Origin: Geosporobacter subterraneus DSM 17957
Lineage (GTDB): Bacteria > Bacillota > Clostridia > Peptostreptococcales > Thermotaleaceae
Direction: 5' to 3'
Length of the DNA: 64,000 nucleotides
NCBI RefSeq assembly: GCF_900142145.1
Contig: NZ_FQZV01000004.1
Location: 19,553-83,552 of the forward strand
The translations under genes and the position numbers were made by a program. This document shows, piece by piece, positions 48,470 through 55,613 of the stretch. The first letter of the stretch is position 1. Each line of letters starts with the position of its first letter. The notes beneath the pieces were generated by a model. It saw only the letters and a program-made list of their open reading frames with translations. It was not told the DNA's origin and ran no database searches.

Positions 48470-48631
48470 ATGCCTAATATAGATATACCAACGAAAAGGT
48501 TAATCCAGATTCGTCCTATGTGCCGGGCAAAGGCTACTCTGCCAGAATATGAAAATGCAGATATAGCTGAAATGAAAACAGGTAAAGTCCCAAGGACAGA
48601 ATCTAAGCTAGATTCATTGTTTTGGATTTAA
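48470..48631 (+). pseudogene. Possible N-terminal fragment of an Rpn-type (PD-(D/E)XK) protein
   Basis: A 53-codon frame starting MPNIDIPTKRLIQIRP and ending KLDSLFWI-stop. The phrasing resembles the first 50 residues of clostridial Rpn/transposase-like nuclease proteins as I remember them, which continue for another 200 or more residues. Nothing in the next 65 bp continues the domain. No convincing ribosome site precedes the ATG. Identification is weak. Confidence 0.3.
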
Positions 48632-48696
48632 AAGGATAAAGAGCAATTTATCTCAAAGCCTGAAGTTGCTGGAAGAGAAAGGATGTTGATATAAAA

Positions 48697-49077
48697 ATGG
48701 ATATAGAGTGGATGATGAATAATTCGGAAAATAAGCCTATATCAAAAGAGCTAAATCAATATCAGACAATTCCTCTAATAATAGATGTAATTATAAAGCA
48801 AGTTGACCCTCAAAAAATTATTTTGTTTGGTTCATGTGCGAAACGATATATATCCAAAAACAGTGATATCGATTTATGTGTTGTAATAGATGAAATACAA
48901 AGTCCAAAACATAAAAGGAAAATGAAAATCAGTTTGTTAGAGAAACTTTTACAAATTACGGAGCATGAAGTAGATATACTTATCTGTAGTAAAGAAGAAT
49001 GGGAAAAAAATCATAAAGATAAAAGTACTTTCATAGGTAAAATTGCTGGAGAAGGAGAATTGATTTATGGTCGATAG
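48697..49077 (+). CDS. MNT-type nucleotidyltransferase (module 1)
   Basis: A 126-aa minimal nucleotidyltransferase. The catalytic motif GS-x10-D-x-D is present as GSCAKRYISKNSDIDL (Gly45, Ser46, Asp57, Asp59), and VDILICSKEEW suggests the third carboxylate strand. MNT proteins of HEPN/MNT pairs add AMP to the HEPN partner and neutralise it. The stop codon overlaps the next gene by 11 bp, so the two are translationally coupled, in the order MNT then HEPN. Two flagellar operons flank it. Confidence 0.87.
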   Translation: MDIEWMMNNSENKPISKELNQYQTIPLIIDVIIKQVDPQKIILFGSCAKRYISKNSDIDLCVVIDEIQSPKHKRKMKISLLEKLLQITEHEVDILICSKEEWEKNHKDKSTFIGKIAGEGELIYGR

Positions 49078-49441
49078 CAGCAGGTATGAAGATTGGCTCA
49101 AAATGGCTCAAAAAGATTTAAGAGGGGCGAAAATTCTTTTTGAGGCTGCTGGCACGGAAGAACTGGTTGCATTTCATTGTCAACAGGCGGTGGAAAAATA
49201 TTTAAAAGCTTTTTTAATAAAAGAAACTGGGATGCTGCATGGTGGCCATTATTTAATGGGATTATTAAAAAAATGTTATAAAATCAATCCTGATTTTGAA
49301 AAATTCACGAACCACATTGCTTATTTAAACAGTTTCTACATAGAGACTAGATATCCTTCTAGTGAAGGATTAGTGGTGGAGGAAGAGGATGCGAAGAAAT
49401 GTATCGAATATGCTAGTGAAGTTTTAGCGTATATTTTTTAA
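49067..49441 (+). CDS. HEPN domain protein (module 1, COG2250 type)
   Basis: A 124-aa four-helix HEPN protein: YEDWLKMAQKDLRGAKILFE, AFHCQQAVEKYLKAFLI (the most conserved block) and the C-terminal YIETRYPSSEG. It lacks the RX4-6H ribonuclease motif, which is usual for the COG2250 branch, so an RNase toxin role is not supported here. It overlaps the MNT gene upstream. Module 2 near 53.3 kb has the other HEPN branch with the full motif. Confidence 0.85.
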   Translation: MVDSSRYEDWLKMAQKDLRGAKILFEAAGTEELVAFHCQQAVEKYLKAFLIKETGMLHGGHYLMGLLKKCYKINPDFEKFTNHIAYLNSFYIETRYPSSEGLVVEEEDAKKCIEYASEVLAYIF

Positions 49442-49718
49442 ATATCTAGACAGGGAGGATTCTTCTGTCTTCAAAGTCTACATGTATGGGAATGAGGTCT
49501 GTAGGGATAGAGGTGGTCCAAAGTACCCGACAACCATTTTTCTATCTTCCCGTAGAAGCGAATTCATTCGTTAGAAAATGGTTGAAGATATAGTCTGGCA
49601 AGTATGGAAAGATATTTGATGGTCCGCAAGCAAACCAAGCACCTCATGGGTATTTCAATTATTTAGACAAAGGCACAGCAGCAAGCCTGTATATAAGCAA
49701 AGTAAGAATCTTTCAACC
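49442..49718 (+). pseudogene. Decayed region with a flagellin 3'-end relic (49625-49666)
   Basis: The segment 49625-49666 (GCAAGCAAACCAAGCACCTC and on to TTATTTAG) aligns with the last codons of hag, reading about QANQAPHGYFNYL against QANQAPQGVLQLL. The rest of this 277-bp gap shows no usable ORF; one REP-B unit sits at 49552-49570. It looks like the scar of a second flagellin gene, whose terminator follows at 49719. Confidence 0.6.
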
Positions 49719-49750
49719 AAGGGAAATCTAACTTCAGATTTCCCTTTTCC
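49719..49750 (+). terminator. Intrinsic terminator, probably of the lost flagellin
   Basis: AAGGGAAATCT (49719-49729) and AGATTTCCCTT (49736-49746), then TTCC. No intact gene immediately precedes it. Confidence 0.75.
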
Positions 49751-49886
49751 ATTAAGATATCTTTGTTAAAGACTGCTGTTAGAAAAGAAAATGAACATGG
49801 AAAGATTATTCATGCAGCAGATAAAAATTTTACTAACGGAGATTCAGTAAAATTAGATTGGAACTATACTTTTGATATATTTTCTA

Positions 49887-49914
49887 TAAAGTCTGGCAAA
49901 TAAATTGCCGATAT
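49887..49914 (+). promoter_or_regulatory. Sigma-D promoter of flaG-fliD-fliS
   Basis: TAAA (49887-49890), 16-bp spacer, GCCGATAT (49907-49914), 38 bp before the flaG start; an exact match to the consensus -10. Confidence 0.9.
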
Positions 49915-49951
49915 AAATGCTAGAAAAATGATTTGAGGTGGGTGTATAAGG

Positions 49952-50308
49952 ATGAAAATAGAAAGCAGCAGCTTAGCAAGTAATACATACATGACTCCCA
50001 ATTCTGGTGAATCAGCTATTAAAAGAAGCACAGAGGAAGGAAAGGCTGCAGAAAGTGTTCAGGCAAATTCACAGACTTTTCCTGGAGAAAAGCAACTGAT
50101 TGACGCGATTGAGAAGGCCAATAATGACTTGAAAATGAGTAATACCAGTCTAAAATTTTCCATTCATGAACAGACAAAACAGATTCTTGTGAAAATCGTT
50201 GACAATGAAACGAAGGAAGTGTTACGGGAAATTCCTCCTGAGAAGATATTGGATATGGTAGCGGCAATGTTAGAAAGAGTAGGACTGTTTGTAGATAAAA
50301 AAGTGTAA
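49952..50308 (+). CDS. flaG: FlaG family protein
   Basis: A 118-aa protein: variable N-half, then the conserved FlaG core DLKMSNTSLKFSIHEQTKQI, VKIVDNETKEVLREIPPEK and ILDMVAAMLERVGLFVDKKV. FlaG influences filament length. It is first in a sigma-D operon with fliD, fliS and a FliT-like gene. Start ATG 49952 after GAGGTGGGTGTATAAGG. Confidence 0.92.
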   Translation: MKIESSSLASNTYMTPNSGESAIKRSTEEGKAAESVQANSQTFPGEKQLIDAIEKANNDLKMSNTSLKFSIHEQTKQILVKIVDNETKEVLREIPPEKILDMVAAMLERVGLFVDKKV

Positions 50309-50360
50309 TAATTTCTATAGAAATCTATTCTAGACTATAGAAAAAAGGAGTTGAAAAAGA

Positions 50361-52106
50361 ATGAGTAATTTACGGATTTCAGGGATTGCATCGGGTATAG
50401 ACACAGAGACTATGGTGCGTGATCTAATGAAGGCTCAGAGAATGAAAGCTGATAAGTTTGGACAAAACAAGCAGCTATTGCTGTGGCGCCAGGAGCAATA
50501 TAACAATGTCAATAAAGATTTTGCCAATTTTATACTGGATATACGAAAAGAACTAGGATTAACTCGGACTACAGCCTCCGGAGCGCTAGTATCCAGTGGA
50601 GTAGGCAGTATGTCGTGGGTAAAAAAGGCAACTTCTTCACAGGAAACGATTTTTACGGCGTCTGCAACTGCAGCTGCTCCGTCGGGAATCCATAGAATAA
50701 AAATACAGCAGCTGGCAGAGGGGGTTAGTATAGCTAGTCAACAAGCCGTATCTACAACTGCAGGAACACGGGCGACTACAGCTACGACATTAGGTCAATT
50801 AGGTGTTATAGGAAGTAGTCATGTTACTTTCCAGATTAACGACAATGGAACTCCTAAGGACATAAACGTTTCATTTGATGAAACTTTTACAATAGGAAAG
50901 CTTATTACAGAGATCAATAGAGCAGTCACTGGTGATACTGCGAAAACAGCCCTTGGTATTCAGGCAAGCTTTGACAATACAACAGGGCGGTTATTCCTAT
51001 CTACGAAGGCTACTGGGGAAATGGCACAAATTAAAATTACTGAAGATGATGAGGGCCTTTTCACAGGAACCAACAATAAATTTAACCTGAATCGGCTTAC
51101 GAGCACAGAACCCGAAGTATATGAACCGCTACTGACAACCACTTCAGCAATTCGTGGTTCAAATGCAAAAATTAGCTTCAATGGAGCGGACAATTTACAA
51201 TATAGCTCCAATCAATTCACCATCAATGGTATTCAGATTGATCTTAAAAAACTTCCTACAGACACTACAGAAGAATTTACTATTCGAGTAGACACTGATG
51301 TGGATGGGGTCTACAATAAAATCAAAGCTTTTGTTGATAGATACAATGAATTGATTGAAAAAATGAATGGTAAAATCTCTGAAAAGAGAAATAGAAACTA
51401 TCTACCCCTGACAAAAGAACAAAAAGAGGCTTTAAAAGAGGATGAGATCAAAAAATGGGAGGAGAAAGCCCAGAGCGGACTACTTGCTAACGATGAGGCA
51501 ATCAGCAGAACCCTGCAAAGCATGAGAAGCGGATTGTATGAGAAAGTAAGCGGCAATAATATTTCTGCCAAATACAGCCATCTAACAAGCATTGGGATTA
51601 CAACGAGTGAGTATAGAAGCAAGGGGAAATTGGAAATAGATGAAACAAAGCTGAAAAATGCCATCATGGATGATGTAGATGGTGTACTCAATCTATTATT
51701 TCAACCATATACGCCGGAAGATGGAGATAGCGCATTATCGGAAGCGGCTCTGGCTAAAAAAACAAGAGAGGGCACTGGTCTGCTAAACCGTCTGTTTGAT
51801 GATATCATAGTGGGCATGAAGGGGATCATCACGAAAGCCGGAACAGGCAGCAATGCCGATCTTTATAGAAATGTGCGAAGCAATATTTTGATTGACTTTG
51901 TCACTGGGGCTTCTACTGGAAAGGGTTCCATCAGTTTTCTAGATGATGACATTTTTAAGATTGAAAAAACCATTGCCAATGAAGAAAGACGTTTAGCAAG
52001 TATTGAAGATTCCTATTGGAAAAAGTTTACTGCCATGGAGAAAGCATTACAGAATATGAATTCTCAAAGCTCATGGTTAGCACAGCAGTTAAGTAGCGGA
52101 AGATAA
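50361..52106 (+). CDS. fliD: Flagellar filament cap protein FliD
   Basis: A 581-aa protein forming the pentameric or hexameric cap that folds flagellin at the filament tip. N-terminal [20 protein letters not shown] is the signature. The middle has [24 protein letters not shown], and the C-terminal FliD_C part has [32 protein letters not shown] in outline and ends [40 protein letters not shown]. Length is somewhat above the 450-500 of Bacillus. Followed by fliS after 18 bp. Confidence 0.94.
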   Translation: [581 protein letters not shown]

Positions 52107-52124
52107 AGATAAGGGGAGAGAGAG

Positions 52125-52511
52125 ATGGCTTTAAGTAATCCTTATAATGCATACAATCAATATAAGCAAAATAATATTATAACAGCACCTCCGGAAGAAC
52201 TGACACTTATGCTCTATAATGGTACCATTAAATTTGCCAATCAAGCGATGCTGGCCATTGATGAGAAAAATGTACCAAAGGCCCATGAATTGATCCTTAG
52301 AACAGAAGCAATTATTGCAGAGCTTAATGCAACGCTAGATATGCAGTATGAACTGTCAAAAAATCTCAGAGCACTCTATGAATTTATTTCTGATCGCTTA
52401 TTGCAAGCAAATATTTCTAAGGATAAGAAATACATTGAAGAAGCATTGGTCATCATCACAGAAATGCGCGACACCTGGAAAGAGGCTATGGTATTAGCCA
52501 AAAAGAAATAA
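52125..52511 (+). CDS. fliS: Flagellin export chaperone FliS
   Basis: A 128-aa helical chaperone that holds flagellin for export: NPYNAYNQYKQNNIITAPPEELTLMLYNG-type start, KFANQAMLAIDEKNVPKAHELILRTEAIIAEL, and DRLLQANISKDKKYIEEALVIITEMRDTWKEAM. Its stop overlaps the next ATG by one base (TAATGG), so the next gene is translationally coupled. Confidence 0.95.
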   Translation: MALSNPYNAYNQYKQNNIITAPPEELTLMLYNGTIKFANQAMLAIDEKNVPKAHELILRTEAIIAELNATLDMQYELSKNLRALYEFISDRLLQANISKDKKYIEEALVIITEMRDTWKEAMVLAKKK

Positions 52512-53017
52512 TGGAGAAAAACATGGATAGTAAAGGACGAATCGACCAATTAATCCAAATCTCAGGACAAAAACTCAATGCATTAGAAGATCTTCTAAAT
52601 ATAACCGTCATGCAAGGAAATAGCATTAAGACAGGAGATCTGGAAGAACTTTCTACGCTCATCGAAAAGAAGCAGGACCTAATCAATTTGATTAATGGGC
52701 TGGATGTACAATTCCTGGAGCATTATACTCATTTTAAAAAGATGCTGCATATCCAGTCCTTAGAAGAGATCAATGCAAGAGAGCATCCTACTGTGGCGGT
52801 TTTGCAGCAAAATGTAGGCAAGATTTTGGTGCTTTTAAAGCGCATTGAAGAGATAGACCGGCAAAATAATGTTCACCTGAGCAAGGATTTTGAGCAGGTA
52901 AAGGAAGAAATGAAGAAGATCAAGGCTGAGCAGCAGAGCAATAAAATTGCAGCCAGCTATACACGGAAATATGCCGATGTGCAAGGTGTGTTTATTGATA
53001 GTAAGGATAAGAGATAG
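52511..53017 (+). CDS. FliT/FlgN-like flagellar chaperone
   Basis: A 168-aa all-helical protein after fliS, the position of fliT. Sequence such as LIQISGQKLNALEDLLNITVMQGNSI, ELSTLIEKKQDLINLINGLD and VLLKRIEEIDRQNNVHLSKDFEQVKEEM is of the FlgN/FliT chaperone type. FliT in other bacteria chaperones FliD. The tail (YTRKYADVQGVFIDSKDKR) is basic. A REP palindrome follows instead of a standard terminator. Confidence 0.75.
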   Translation: MEKNMDSKGRIDQLIQISGQKLNALEDLLNITVMQGNSIKTGDLEELSTLIEKKQDLINLINGLDVQFLEHYTHFKKMLHIQSLEEINAREHPTVAVLQQNVGKILVLLKRIEEIDRQNNVHLSKDFEQVKEEMKKIKAEQQSNKIAASYTRKYADVQGVFIDSKDKR

Positions 53018-53035
53018 CGGGTAGATAAACAAATT

Positions 53036-53095
53036 AAGGAACGACGAGGGCGTCGTTCCCTACGATAGCGGAGAATAGATTCTCCGCTATTTTAA
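53036..53095. repeat. Inverted REP-A followed by a REP-B-like palindrome
   Basis: GGAACGACGAGGGCGTCGTT then CCCTAC (REP-A, minus orientation), directly followed by ATAGCGGAGAATAGATTCTC and CGCTAT. They may serve as the terminator of the fliD operon. Confidence 0.7.
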
Positions 53096-53258
53096 TACCC
53101 ATCTGAGCGTCTTTATAGGGTATGTATTTAAATTATTTGAACATACTGACTACAAATCTAGGGGTATGGTATAATAAATATATAGTAGAGGGGATAGGAC
53201 AAGTGCTTAAGGGGTTGTCAGTAGGAAAGTCCCGATGTATTTAATAAGGAGAGTTTTT

Positions 53259-53690
53259 ATGGAAGATAAAGATATTCGTTGGATTCAAAGATTTAGTAAT
53301 TATAAGAAAGCACTAAACCAGCTGGAAGAAGCAGTAGAATTGATGAAAATAAGAGACCTTTCAAGACTTGAGAAACAAGGCGTTATACAAGCATTTGAAT
53401 ATACCCATGAGTTAGCATGGAAGACTTTGAAAGATTTTCTTGAAAATAGAGGGAATACAGAATTATATGGTTCAAGAGATGTTGTTAGAGAAGCTTTCAA
53501 GCTAGGGATTATAGAAAATGGAGAAGCTTGGATGCAAATGATAAAAAGCCGAAATCTGACAAGTCACACCTATGACGAGGGTAGGGCAGATGGCATTATT
53601 ATGCTCATAAATGACTTATATTTTGCTGAGTTTGAAAAATTAAAAATAAAGATGAATGGTTTTCAAGAAGAAGAAGGTAGAAAAATATGA
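53259..53690 (+). CDS. HI0074-type HEPN protein with RX4HXY motif (module 2)
   Basis: A 143-aa helical protein of the nucleotidyltransferase substrate-binding (HI0074) family. Marks: FSNYKKALNQLEEAVEL, QGVIQAFEYTHELAWKTLKDFLENRG, SRDVVREAFKLGII and SRNLTSHTYDE. The last gives R98-x4-H103-x-Y105, the RX4HXY motif that is the RNase site of HepT toxins and the Tyr that MntA adenylylates. It overlaps its nucleotidyltransferase partner by 4 bp in the order HEPN then MNT. The frame opens at 53235 but AAGGAGAG points to ATG 53259. Confidence 0.88.
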   Translation: MEDKDIRWIQRFSNYKKALNQLEEAVELMKIRDLSRLEKQGVIQAFEYTHELAWKTLKDFLENRGNTELYGSRDVVREAFKLGIIENGEAWMQMIKSRNLTSHTYDEGRADGIIMLINDLYFAEFEKLKIKMNGFQEEEGRKI

Positions 53691-54001
53691 AATATGGACT
53701 AAAAGACAGTATATTAGAAAATTTAGTCCATGTTTTTGCTAAATACCCTAAGATAGAGAAAGTTTTACTTTATGGTTCTAGAGCAAAAGGAAATTATAAA
53801 AATGGTTCTGATATAGATTTGACTTTAATTGGGGAAAATCTTGATCTGCAGGATTTGAATAAAGTCAGCTTAGATTTGGATGAATTATATTTACCTTATA
53901 GTTTTGATCTATCCATATTTGAAAATATAGAAAACGAGGAACTTATAGAGCATATTAGTAGAATAGGAGTTACAATATATGAAAGACCCGTAAGATGTTA
54001 G
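53687..54001 (+). CDS. MNT-type nucleotidyltransferase (module 2, MntA-like antitoxin)
   Basis: A 104-aa minimal nucleotidyltransferase: YGSRAKGNYKNGSDIDLTLIG gives GS (30-31) and D42-x-D44. A later FDLSIFENIENEEL segment could supply the third acidic residue. In the HepT-MntA system the antitoxin adds AMP units to the toxin Tyr. The start overlaps the HEPN gene (ATGA), so synthesis is coupled. A strong promoter for a non-coding RNA begins 15 bp after its stop. Confidence 0.88.
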   Translation: MKYGLKDSILENLVHVFAKYPKIEKVLLYGSRAKGNYKNGSDIDLTLIGENLDLQDLNKVSLDLDELYLPYSFDLSIFENIENEELIEHISRIGVTIYERPVRC

Positions 54002-54015
54002 TATCTTCAAATATG

Positions 54016-54044
54016 TTGATAAATACGCAAAAATAGGGTATAAT
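54016..54044 (+). promoter_or_regulatory. Strong sigma-A promoter of the candidate raiA RNA
   Basis: TTGATA (54016-54021), 17-bp spacer, TATAAT (54039-54044); one of the best matches to consensus in the window. Confidence 0.85.
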
Positions 54045-54050
54045 TATTGA

Positions 54051-54352
54051 TGCATATATTTTAGGTCTGTGGTTGCAAGTCCAAGCCAGTCGCAGGCAAA
54101 GGGACCCACGTAAGGTAATTAAAAATGAGATTACTGAGCATGGTGCGGCTTAGGGGTAAGACCTGCCAGATTCTTGCTCAAAGAGATTTCCCTAGAAATC
54201 CTTGTTCAGGAAGACTGAGAGGGGCAGTAGTGATGGCGAACCCAGAGCGAACCTCCCAGCAGGCGGGTGTGGGGTCAAAGACCAGGTCAGCTAAAAATAT
54301 ATGTAAAAGCAAAATGGGAAACCTTGATAGACTGCTATCAAGGTTTTTACTT
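54051..54352 (+). ncRNA. Candidate raiA-motif structured RNA
   Basis: The transcript from the promoter above to a perfect terminator (ACCTTGATAG/CTATCAAGGT at 54321-54344 with T-run) spans about 300 nt with no credible gene. It is GC-rich against its surroundings and full of pairable segments: GGTCTGTGG, AAGGGACCCACGTAAGGT, AGGGGTAAGACCTGCC, GAGAGGGGCAGTAGTGATGG, GGTGTGGGGTCAAAGACC. raiA-motif RNAs of Firmicutes are about this size and are found near raiA/hpf and comF genes; hpf lies 1.8 kb downstream. I identify it from context and partial recall of the motif. Another structured RNA is possible. Confidence 0.6.
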
Positions 54353-54510
54353 TTCTATCTTCACTGCAGTTTGAAAAAGCAGTAAAGTATGATAAAATAT
54401 AAGTAAGCTTACCATAATTTACATATTGCGACAGATCAATATGATAAAATAGTTCTATAAATTATTGGGACAGTAAAAACTGACAGACATAATCTGCAAA
54501 TAGTACATAT

Positions 54511-54592
54511 GGAAAACGGCACACTTATCTAAAGGTAAGGTCGCAAAGCTATGGGTCTAAGGGATGCATTCCTATGATTGCCAAGCCGCCAA
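54511..54592 (+). promoter_or_regulatory. Cyclic-di-GMP-I (GEMM) riboswitch upstream of pilZ gene
   Basis: The aptamer core is present: ACGGCACACTTATCTAAAGG, TCGCAAAGCTATGGGTCTAA, then ATTGCCAAGCCGCC. Elements match GEMM-I (GCAAAGC, GGGTCTAAGG, TGCCAAGCCGCCA). A hairpin with T-run follows at 54617-54662 (AAGGACCA/TGGGCCTT), so control by termination is likely. Confidence 0.88.
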
Positions 54593-54616
54593 AGTATGCT
54601 TCATAATGCTGTGGAA

Positions 54617-54662
54617 AAGGACCAAGGCCTTTGTATATTTATATGTGCAGTGGGCCTTTTTT
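54617..54662 (+). terminator. Probable expression-platform terminator before pilZ
   Basis: AAGGACCA (54617-54624) pairs with TGGGCCTT (54651-54658) with one mismatch, followed by TTTTTT; 40 bp ahead of the PilZ start. Confidence 0.65.
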
Positions 54663-54699
54663 ATTGTCTTTATATCAGGATTTATGAGGAGGGTTTCTT

Positions 54700-55146
54700 T
54701 TGAGGACAACAGTATTAGAGAATAAAAGAGAATACTTTCGCCTTGATCTGAAACCTCCGCTGTGCGCGTCCATGAGGATTGTTTTGATAGACGGACAGCC
54801 AAAGAAGACAGGAAGCACAAGTGTATGCATAGAAGATATTGGTGCAGGCGGCCTGCGGTTTATATCCCATTTAAAGTTTCCGGAGAGTAGAAGGATTATT
54901 CTTGAATTTGATTCAAGAATATGTGGACAATATTATAAATTTTGGGGTTCAGTGGTTCGGGCTGAGAAGAAAGAAGAGGGAATCTGGGAATATGCCATAG
55001 CGTTTTATGTAGATGAACCTACCCGTTCTAAGTACATAACGTTGTTTAATCAGCTGGCAGTAAAGCTATACAAATTTAAACAGTGGGGCAGTTGTGATAT
55101 TTGTCCTAAGGAAGAGCCGATGGAATGTCTTCGCAGCAGGTGTTAG
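54700..55146 (+). CDS. PilZ domain c-di-GMP receptor
   Basis: A 148-aa protein with an N-terminal PilZ motif KREYFRL (the RxxxR-type arginines) and the second motif IEDIGAGGLRF (D/N-x-S/G-x-G-G). Next comes the beta-barrel strand pattern RIILEFDSRICGQYYKFWGSVVRAEKKEEGIWEYAIAF in outline. It binds c-di-GMP and usually passes the signal to flagella or polysaccharide synthesis. The C-terminus is Cys-rich (CDICPKEEPMECLRSRC). Start TTG 54700 after GAGGAGGG. A c-di-GMP-I riboswitch in its own leader means the same ligand controls both synthesis and activity. Confidence 0.9.
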   Translation: MRTTVLENKREYFRLDLKPPLCASMRIVLIDGQPKKTGSTSVCIEDIGAGGLRFISHLKFPESRRIILEFDSRICGQYYKFWGSVVRAEKKEEGIWEYAIAFYVDEPTRSKYITLFNQLAVKLYKFKQWGSCDICPKEEPMECLRSRC

Positions 55147-55323
55147 TAAAAAATCAGGAGAAATTTCCTGGCATATTTCCCTATGAATAAACATATACAT
55201 AATAGGTTGTAAAAAAAAGCTGTCATATCAACATTAAAGAGGTATTGCACAAAATTTGTAGAAAAATGTATAAAAAATGGTTTTCATTCATTGCAAATTA
55301 TTACACTTAACGTCAAAAAATAC

Positions 55324-55443
55324 TTGTCCACTAACTATTCACATTGTTTTCCACATAAAAAAAGATTGAAAAAACAAGTTATCAACAAAACTGTCCACAT
55401 TATCCACAAAAAATGTGGACACATAGCCACAATCTGTGGATAA
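55324..55443. other. Cluster of DnaA-box sequences
   Basis: Within 120 bp: TTTTCCACA (55347), TTATCAACA (55379), TTATCCACA (55400, exact) and TGTGGATAA (55435, exact on the minus strand). Weaker TTGTCCACT (55324), CTGTCCACA (55391) and TGTGGACAC (55414) are also present, and TAATCCACA lies further on at 55845. The surroundings are very AT-rich. This is far above chance for the 9-mer. No dnaA gene is visible, so this is a DnaA-binding region of unknown purpose, not a proven origin. Confidence 0.65.
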
Positions 55444-55613
55444 ACTGTATAAATGAAACTTATTACAAAGGATTCATGAAAATCATGAAATGGAGAGAAG
55501 CAAAATTTGTTGGTGGATAAAAAATATACAATTTCTCTGTGCATGTTTCTGTAGAATTCATAGAAAAGCACTGTAAAAGTATTAAAAATTAACGGATAAT
55601 CCTATAAATAAAA

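Noticed and set aside
49067..49441. Calling HEPN module 1 an RNase toxin
   Set aside because: No RX4-6H motif can be found in the protein; it belongs to the non-catalytic-looking COG2250 branch.
49751..49920. A 46-codon open frame (LLKTAVRKENEHGK...DIFSIKSGK) upstream of flaG
   Set aside because: Reads like a C-terminal protein fragment but has no start context, and its 3' end is the sigma-D promoter of flaG; possibly another relic, not a gene.
54125..54385. 86-codon ORF (MRLLSMVRLRGKT...)
   Set aside because: Lies inside the promoter-to-terminator span of the candidate raiA RNA, reads through its terminator hairpin, has odd composition and no ribosome site.
55324..55443. Calling the DnaA-box cluster the chromosomal oriC
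   Set aside because: No dnaA, dnaN, gyrase or rpmH genes are in view, so the evidence supports only a DnaA-binding region.
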